Assembly: GCA_937982505.1 (NCBI GenBank)
Contig: CALJLV010000066.1
Coordinates: 50,170 to 114,169, forward strand
From: an uncultured Desulfobacteraceae bacterium
GTDB taxonomy: Bacteria; Desulfobacterota; Desulfobacteria; Desulfobacterales; UBA2174
Reading direction: 5' to 3'
Length of the DNA stretch: 64,000 bases
The stretch's first letter is position 1, and every line of letters begins with the position of its first letter. Of the stretch, positions 59,806-64,000 are shown one piece after another. Under the pieces are notes generated by a model, which saw nothing but the letters and a program-made list of their open reading frames with translations, was not told where the DNA came from and did no database searches. A program made the position numbers and the translations under genes.

Positions 59806-60870
59806 TTGATCCCCATCAGCCTCCATAAACGACCGGCGCCGCTGACCTGGCCGTCCCTGCTGATTCTCGCGGGCGCCGTCGGCCTGTCGCTCATCGCCAG
59901 CGCCCTACTGCTCCACTGGCAGGGCAAACCGGCCCTGGCGGGTCTGGGGCTGCTGTTCCAGGGGGCCTTCGGTTCGCTGCACGCCCTGGAAGACTGCATC
60001 ATCAAGGCCGCGCCCATCTTCCTGTGCAGCCTGGGCGTGGCGGTGGCCTTCCGCCTTCAGGTCTGGAACATCGGCGCCGAAGGCCAGTACGCCATGGGAG
60101 CCATCGGGGCGACCTGGGTGGTGTTGAGCTGCCCCCAGTGGCCCGCCCACCTGCTGGTGCCGGCCATGATCCTGGCCGCGGGAACGGCCGGCGGTCTCTG
60201 CGGACTGATTCCCGCGCTGCTCAAGGTCTACCTCAAGACCAACGAAATCATCGTTTCACTGATGCTCAACTACATCTGCATCCTCTTTCTGGACTACCTG
60301 GTCTACGGCCCCTGGAAGGACCCGGTAAGCTTCGGATTTCCCATGACCACGGTCTTTCCGCCGGCGGCCATCCTGGGCCCCATCGGCGGTACCCGACTGA
60401 ACTGGGGGCTGGTCCTGTGCCTGGCTGCGGCCCTGGGATTCTGGGTTTTTTTCCGCTTCACGCGCCTGGGATACGAGTTGACGGTCAGCGGCGAGAGCCG
60501 GCCGGCGGCCCGCTACGCCCACCTCCCCTACCAGCGTCTGGTGGTCACGGTGATGGTCGCCAGCGGCGCCCTGGCCGGTTGGGCCGGCTTTTTGGAAGCC
60601 TCCACCACCATCAACCGGCTCCAGCCGAGCATCATGGTGGGCTATGGGTACACGGCCATCGTGGTGGCCTGGCTGGCCCGGCTCCACCCGGCCAGCATCG
60701 CCGCGGCCAGCTTCATGCTGGCCGGCCTGCGGGTGGGGGTCGAGAATCTGCAGTTGGAGATGCAGGTGCCGGCCGCCTTCGGCGGGATCCTGGAAGGGTT
60801 GATCCTGTTGACCGTCCTGGCCGGCGGCCTCTTTGGACACTATCGCATCCGCTGGCGGGGGCGGTCATGA
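59806..60870 (+). CDS. BMP-type ABC transporter permease 1 (nucleoside/purine)
   Basis: 354 residues with about nine membrane helices. The cytoplasmic coupling loop and BPD_transp_2 features LQVWNIGAEGQYAMGAIGA near 85 and VYLKTNEIIVSLMLNYI near 142 are typical of YufP-like permeases. The start is a TTG at 59806 because no in-frame ATG or GTG lies near the first helix; this remains uncertain. Its end overlaps the second permease (ATGA). Confidence 0.9.
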   Translation: MIPISLHKRPAPLTWPSLLILAGAVGLSLIASALLLHWQGKPALAGLGLLFQGAFGSLHALEDCIIKAAPIFLCSLGVAVAFRLQVWNIGAEGQYAMGAIGATWVVLSCPQWPAHLLVPAMILAAGTAGGLCGLIPALLKVYLKTNEIIVSLMLNYICILFLDYLVYGPWKDPVSFGFPMTTVFPPAAILGPIGGTRLNWGLVLCLAAALGFWVFFRFTRLGYELTVSGESRPAARYAHLPYQRLVVTVMVASGALAGWAGFLEASTTINRLQPSIMVGYGYTAIVVAWLARLHPASIAAASFMLAGLRVGVENLQLEMQVPAAFGGILEGLILLTVLAGGLFGHYRIRWRGRS

Positions 60871-61787
60871 ACGCCGAGATGATCCTCCCTCTGCTGGCGG
60901 CCGCCGTTCAGACCGGAACGCCGATCCTCTACGCCACCCTGGGCGAAATCGTCACCGAAAGATCCGGGATCCTCAACCTGGGGGTCGAGGGCATCATGAT
61001 GGTGGGGGCCCTGGCCGCCTACGTCTGCGCCCTGGCCACGGGCAGCGCCTGGCTCGGATTCGCCGCCGGAGCCGCCGGCGGGGCACTGCTGGCCGCCATC
61101 CACGGCCTGGTATGCATCGGCTTTCGCGGCAACCAGGTCGTCTCCGGCCTGGCCCTGACCATTCTCGGCACCGGGCTGGCCAACTTTCTGGGCGTCGCCT
61201 ACATCGGGCAGAGCATTCCCGGGTTCCAGCGCGCCGCCCTGCCCCTGCTCGAGGGCATCCCGTTTCTGGGACCGGTCTTTTTCCGCCAGGACGCCCTGGT
61301 CTATCTTTCCTACCTGGCCCCCCTGGCGGTCTGGGCGGCCCTGGCGCGCACCACCTGGGGGCTGAACCTGCGGGCCGTTGGCGAGGCCCCGGAAGCGGTG
61401 GAAGCCGCGGGGCTTTCCGTTTCCCGACTGCGCTGGAGCGCCGTGCTGATCGGCGGCGCCTTCATGGGGGCCGGCGGCGCCTACCTGTCCCTGGCCTACA
61501 CCCACCTGTGGACCACCGGGCTGGTGGCCGGCCGGGGATGGATCGCCGTGGCGCTGGTGATTTTCGCCGCCTGGCATCCCCACCGCGCCGTTGTCGGGGC
61601 CTATCTTTTCGGCGGGGTGATGGCCTTCCAGTTCCGCCTCCAGGCCCTGGGCACCCATCTGCCGTCCTCCCTGCTCTTGATGCTCCCCTATGCCTTGACC
61701 ATCATCGTTCTGGTGGCCGCCGGCCTGCGGCTGCGCAGCCAGGCCGCGCCGGCCGCCCTGGGCGTCAACCATGAACCGCCGGACTGA
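60867..61787 (+). CDS. BMP-type ABC transporter permease 2 (nucleoside/purine)
   Basis: 306 residues with eight to nine helices. The signature TLGEIVTERSGILNLGVEGIMMVGA near 24-48 and FRGNQVVSGLALTILGTGLANFLG near 90 are those of YufQ-like permeases. It is translationally coupled with permease 1, with which it forms the membrane channel. Confidence 0.93.
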   Translation: MNAEMILPLLAAAVQTGTPILYATLGEIVTERSGILNLGVEGIMMVGALAAYVCALATGSAWLGFAAGAAGGALLAAIHGLVCIGFRGNQVVSGLALTILGTGLANFLGVAYIGQSIPGFQRAALPLLEGIPFLGPVFFRQDALVYLSYLAPLAVWAALARTTWGLNLRAVGEAPEAVEAAGLSVSRLRWSAVLIGGAFMGAGGAYLSLAYTHLWTTGLVAGRGWIAVALVIFAAWHPHRAVVGAYLFGGVMAFQFRLQALGTHLPSSLLLMLPYALTIIVLVAAGLRLRSQAAPAALGVNHEPPD

Positions 61788-61845
61788 TCCCTCCGCAAAC
61801 CCTGACCCGCAGATCGGCCGCCCCGGGCGGCACAAGGGAAACCCC

Positions 61846-62337
61846 ATGCCGACTGACCCTCCATACCGCAAGACCTTCCCCATCTCATGGGAGCAGCTTC
61901 ACCGCGACAGCAAGGCCCTGGCCTGGCGGCTGCTGGATGGCCGCTATTTTCAGGGCATCGTCGCCGTCACCCGCGGCGGCCTGGTACCGGCGGCCATCGT
62001 CTCCCGGGAACTCGACATCCGGCTGGTGGATACGGTCTGTCTTTCCAGCTATGAGTGGCAGGACCACAAGGGGGAAGTGGACGTCCTCAAGCGCATCGAC
62101 GGCGACGGCCAGGGCTGGCTGATCATCGACGACCTGGTGGACACGGGCAGGACCGCCCGCGTGGTGCGCGAGATGCTTCCCGGAGCCCATTTCGCCACGG
62201 TCTACGCCAAGCCGGCCGGCCGGCCCCTGGTGGACACCTTCATCACCGAAGTGAGCCAGGACACGTGGATCCTCTTTCCCTGGGACAGCGAAGTGCAGTT
62301 CGTCCAGCCCCTGGTCGATCGGCGCCAGGTGCGCTGA
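61846..62337 (+). CDS. gpt: Xanthine(-guanine) phosphoribosyltransferase
   Basis: 163 residues, closely like E. coli Gpt. The segments are FQGIVAVTRGGLVPAAIVSREL near 33-54, LVDTVCLSSYEW, the PRPP-binding loop LIIDDLVDTGRTARVV near 103-118, and YAKPAGRPLVDTFI near 130. It converts xanthine or guanine to the nucleotide with PRPP. Its place between permease and ATPase genes indicates that the imported compound is a purine base or nucleoside. The stop overlaps the ATPase start (TGATG). Confidence 0.95.
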   Translation: MPTDPPYRKTFPISWEQLHRDSKALAWRLLDGRYFQGIVAVTRGGLVPAAIVSRELDIRLVDTVCLSSYEWQDHKGEVDVLKRIDGDGQGWLIIDDLVDTGRTARVVREMLPGAHFATVYAKPAGRPLVDTFITEVSQDTWILFPWDSEVQFVQPLVDRRQVR

Positions 62338-63821
62338 TGGCCAGCACCGGCGACGCCATCGTCCGCCTGGAAGGGATCGACAAGCGCTTCGGGGACGTTC
62401 AGGCCAATCAGGGCATCGATCTGGAGATCCGGGCAGGCCGCATCAAGGCCCTGCTGGGGGAAAACGGCGCCGGCAAGAGCACCTTGATGAGCATTCTGGC
62501 CGGACGGATCAAGCCGGACGCCGGCCGGATCCACATCGCCGGCGCGGCCCGGACCTACCTGACGCCCAGGGAGGCCATCGGTGCGGGCATCGGCATGGTC
62601 TACCAGCATTTCACGCTCATCGAAGCCCTGAATGTGGCTGAAAATGTCTGCCTGGGCCAGTCCGCCGGATTCTGGCACGACCCGCGGGGCGATCGGCGCC
62701 AGGTGGCACGCCTGGCCGAGACCGTGGGGCTGGAGATCGATCCGGCCGCCCCGGTGGCCCGTCTGTCCATGGGCGAACGCCAGCGGGTGGAGATCCTCAA
62801 GCTCCTGCAGCGCCAGAGCCGCGTGCTGATCTTCGACGAGCCGACCTCGGTGCTCACGCCTCCGGAGATCGAACAGCTCTTCAGAGCCCTGCGCCGCATG
62901 GCCGCCCAGGGCAAGGCCATCGTCTTTATCAGCCACAAACTCGGCGAGGTGCTCGAAATCGCCGACGAGATCGCCATCTTGCGCCGGGGCCGGATCATCG
63001 AAGAACGGCCCAAGGCGGCCTACGGGGCCCGCGCCGAACTGGCGCGGCGCATGGTGGGTCGGGACGTTCTGCTGGACATCGAACGGCCGGCCGTGGAATT
63101 GCGCCAGCCCGTCCTGCAGATCGACGCCCTGGGCGGCGGCGGGCTGCAAGAGGTCAGCCTGCGCCTCAGACAGGGGGAGATCCTTTCCATCGTGGGCGTG
63201 GCGGGAAACGGCCAGGCCCCGCTGGTGCAGACCGTCTGCGGCCTGCAGGCCCCCGGGGCGGGAAGCGTGGAGATTCTGGGCCGATCCTGGGACCGGTTTT
63301 TTGCCGGATCGCGCTCCGGACTGGTCTATATCCCCGAGGACCGCCTGGGACTGGCCACCTGCGCTCGCCTCAGCCTGCTGGACAACTTTCTGCTCACCAC
63401 CCGCCGCCGGTTCTGCCGCGGCCCCTGGCTGCGGCGCGCCCCGGCGGCGGCGCGCCTCCAGGCGCTGATGGCCGATTTCGCCATTCGCCCGGCCGATCTC
63501 GGGCTCGCGGCCCGCCAGCTGTCGGGCGGCAATCTGCAGAAGCTGGTGCTGGCGCGGGAATTTTTCCGCCGCCCGCGTCTCATCGTGGCCGAGCAGCCGA
63601 CCCAGGGACTGGATATCGGCGCCACCGAGGATGTCTGGCATCTGCTGCTCCAGGCCCGCGAAGAGGCCGGCATCCTGCTCGTCACCGGCGACCTGAATGA
63701 GGCCCTGGCCCTCAGCGACCGCCTGGCGGTGATGTATCGCGGCCGCATCGTGGACAATTTTTCGGTTTTCGACACGCGCAAAGTCGATCGCATCGGACAG
63801 ATGATGGCCGGCATCGAATGA
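62337..63821 (+). CDS. BMP-type ABC transporter ATP-binding protein (two-domain)
   Basis: 494 residues with two ATPase domains. Domain 1 has Walker A GENGAGKST near 42, the altered signature LSMGERQRVEI near 142 and Walker B VLIFDEPTS near 164. Domain 2 has a degenerate Walker A (VGVAGNGQAPLV), LSGGNLQKLVLAREF near 397 and LIVAEQPTQGLD, where the catalytic glutamate position is glutamine. Such asymmetry is normal for sugar/nucleoside importers of the RbsA/YufO type. Confidence 0.94.
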   Translation: MASTGDAIVRLEGIDKRFGDVQANQGIDLEIRAGRIKALLGENGAGKSTLMSILAGRIKPDAGRIHIAGAARTYLTPREAIGAGIGMVYQHFTLIEALNVAENVCLGQSAGFWHDPRGDRRQVARLAETVGLEIDPAAPVARLSMGERQRVEILKLLQRQSRVLIFDEPTSVLTPPEIEQLFRALRRMAAQGKAIVFISHKLGEVLEIADEIAILRRGRIIEERPKAAYGARAELARRMVGRDVLLDIERPAVELRQPVLQIDALGGGGLQEVSLRLRQGEILSIVGVAGNGQAPLVQTVCGLQAPGAGSVEILGRSWDRFFAGSRSGLVYIPEDRLGLATCARLSLLDNFLLTTRRRFCRGPWLRRAPAAARLQALMADFAIRPADLGLAARQLSGGNLQKLVLAREFFRRPRLIVAEQPTQGLDIGATEDVWHLLLQAREEAGILLVTGDLNEALALSDRLAVMYRGRIVDNFSVFDTRKVDRIGQMMAGIE

Positions 63822-63861
63822 CGTCCAGAGCTCACCCAACCAACCCCGAGGAGGAATCTTC

Positions 63862-64000
63862 ATGGCTGAAACCGACATCGTCGCTCCCCCCCAATCCCCC
63901 GCCGTCCGCTGGCGTTGCACGGTCTGCGGCTACATCCACACCGGCCCCGAACCGCCGGAAAAATGCCCGGTCTGCGGCGCCGACCGCAGCAAGTTCGAAC
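63862..64000 (+). CDS. Rubredoxin-like domain protein (3' end outside window)
   Basis: 46 residues are visible. CTVCGYIHTGPEPPEKCPVCG is the rubrerythrin/rubredoxin-type iron knuckle pair, without the long spacer of true rubredoxin. The ATG has a strong GAGGAGGA site. As it starts 40 bp after the ABC operon it may be co-transcribed. The part beyond the window decides what the protein is, for example a rubrerythrin-like or flavoprotein fusion. Confidence 0.85.
   Translation, partial: MAETDIVAPPQSPAVRWRCTVCGYIHTGPEPPEKCPVCGADRSKFE

Overview
The window is GC-rich, densely packed bacterial DNA. It probably comes from a strictly anaerobic, fatty-acid-oxidising member of the Desulfobacterota (Desulfosarcina/Desulfococcus-like). 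This is inferred from gene content: many acyl-CoA dehydrogenases and CoA ligases, an ETF linked to heterodisulfide-reductase-like Fe-S proteins and a DUF362 protein, a rubredoxin-like domain, sigma-54 regulation and a ferredoxin-type protein. No rRNA, tRNA, CRISPR array, phage or insertion sequence was seen.

Layout. (1) 1-5043, minus strand: an operon for a histidine phosphatase, an ACAD11/LvaC-like acyl-CoA dehydrogenase, a TetR regulator, a SAM methyltransferase, an APH-type kinase (LvaA/ACAD11 kinase-like) and an Fe-S protein. (2) 5291-13113, plus strand: etfB-etfA, a 3-hydroxyacyl-CoA dehydrogenase, DUF362, two CCG-domain Fe-S proteins and a GlcD-like flavoprotein. A perfect 26-bp palindrome lies between these two divergent units, flanked on each side by a TTGACA box, and is the likely operator of the TetR protein. 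(3) 13220-14705: a small flavin-binding protein and a patatin-like lipase. (4) 34709 down to 14727, minus strand: about 20 kb of co-directional genes for CoA activation and beta-oxidation-type chemistry. They comprise an AbfD-like protein, an SDR, three acyl-CoA dehydrogenases, three CoA ligases, a FadB-like fusion, two thiolase-family proteins, DUF35, MaoC, a metallo-hydrolase, a flavin oxidoreductase and a thiolase remnant. (5) 35152-38271, plus strand: a large sigma-54 activator. (6) 49004 down to 38323, minus strand: an envelope/export set (DUF1302, DUF1329, YCF48-like, RND/MMPL permease), then a nitronate-monooxygenase-like protein, a CoA ligase and a dihydrodipicolinate-reductase-like protein. 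(7) 49428-58460: housekeeping genes (fdhD, rplU, rpmA, obgE, nadD, rsfS, gpmI, dus) with some conserved unknowns. (8) 58651-63821: a BMP-type nucleoside/purine ABC importer with gpt, followed by the start of a rubredoxin-like protein.

The strongest new observation is regulatory. The minus-strand units (4) and (6) each start behind a -24/-12 sigma-54 promoter (GG-N10-GC). Each promoter is preceded, 95 and 97 bp further upstream, by nearly the same palindrome, GCAACATRTTGC. The sigma-54 activator gene lies between the two units. The simplest reading is one two-armed regulon in which a ligand-sensing activator switches on an intracellular CoA-thioester degradation arm and an envelope transport arm for the same hydrophobic substrate. 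The thiolase-like/DUF35/MaoC set and the adjacent dehydrogenase pair resemble steroid or branched side-chain degradation, but the substrate cannot be read from sequence. The TetR-controlled neighbouring units look like 4-hydroxyacyl-CoA catabolism through a phosphorylated intermediate, plus its electron-transfer chain.
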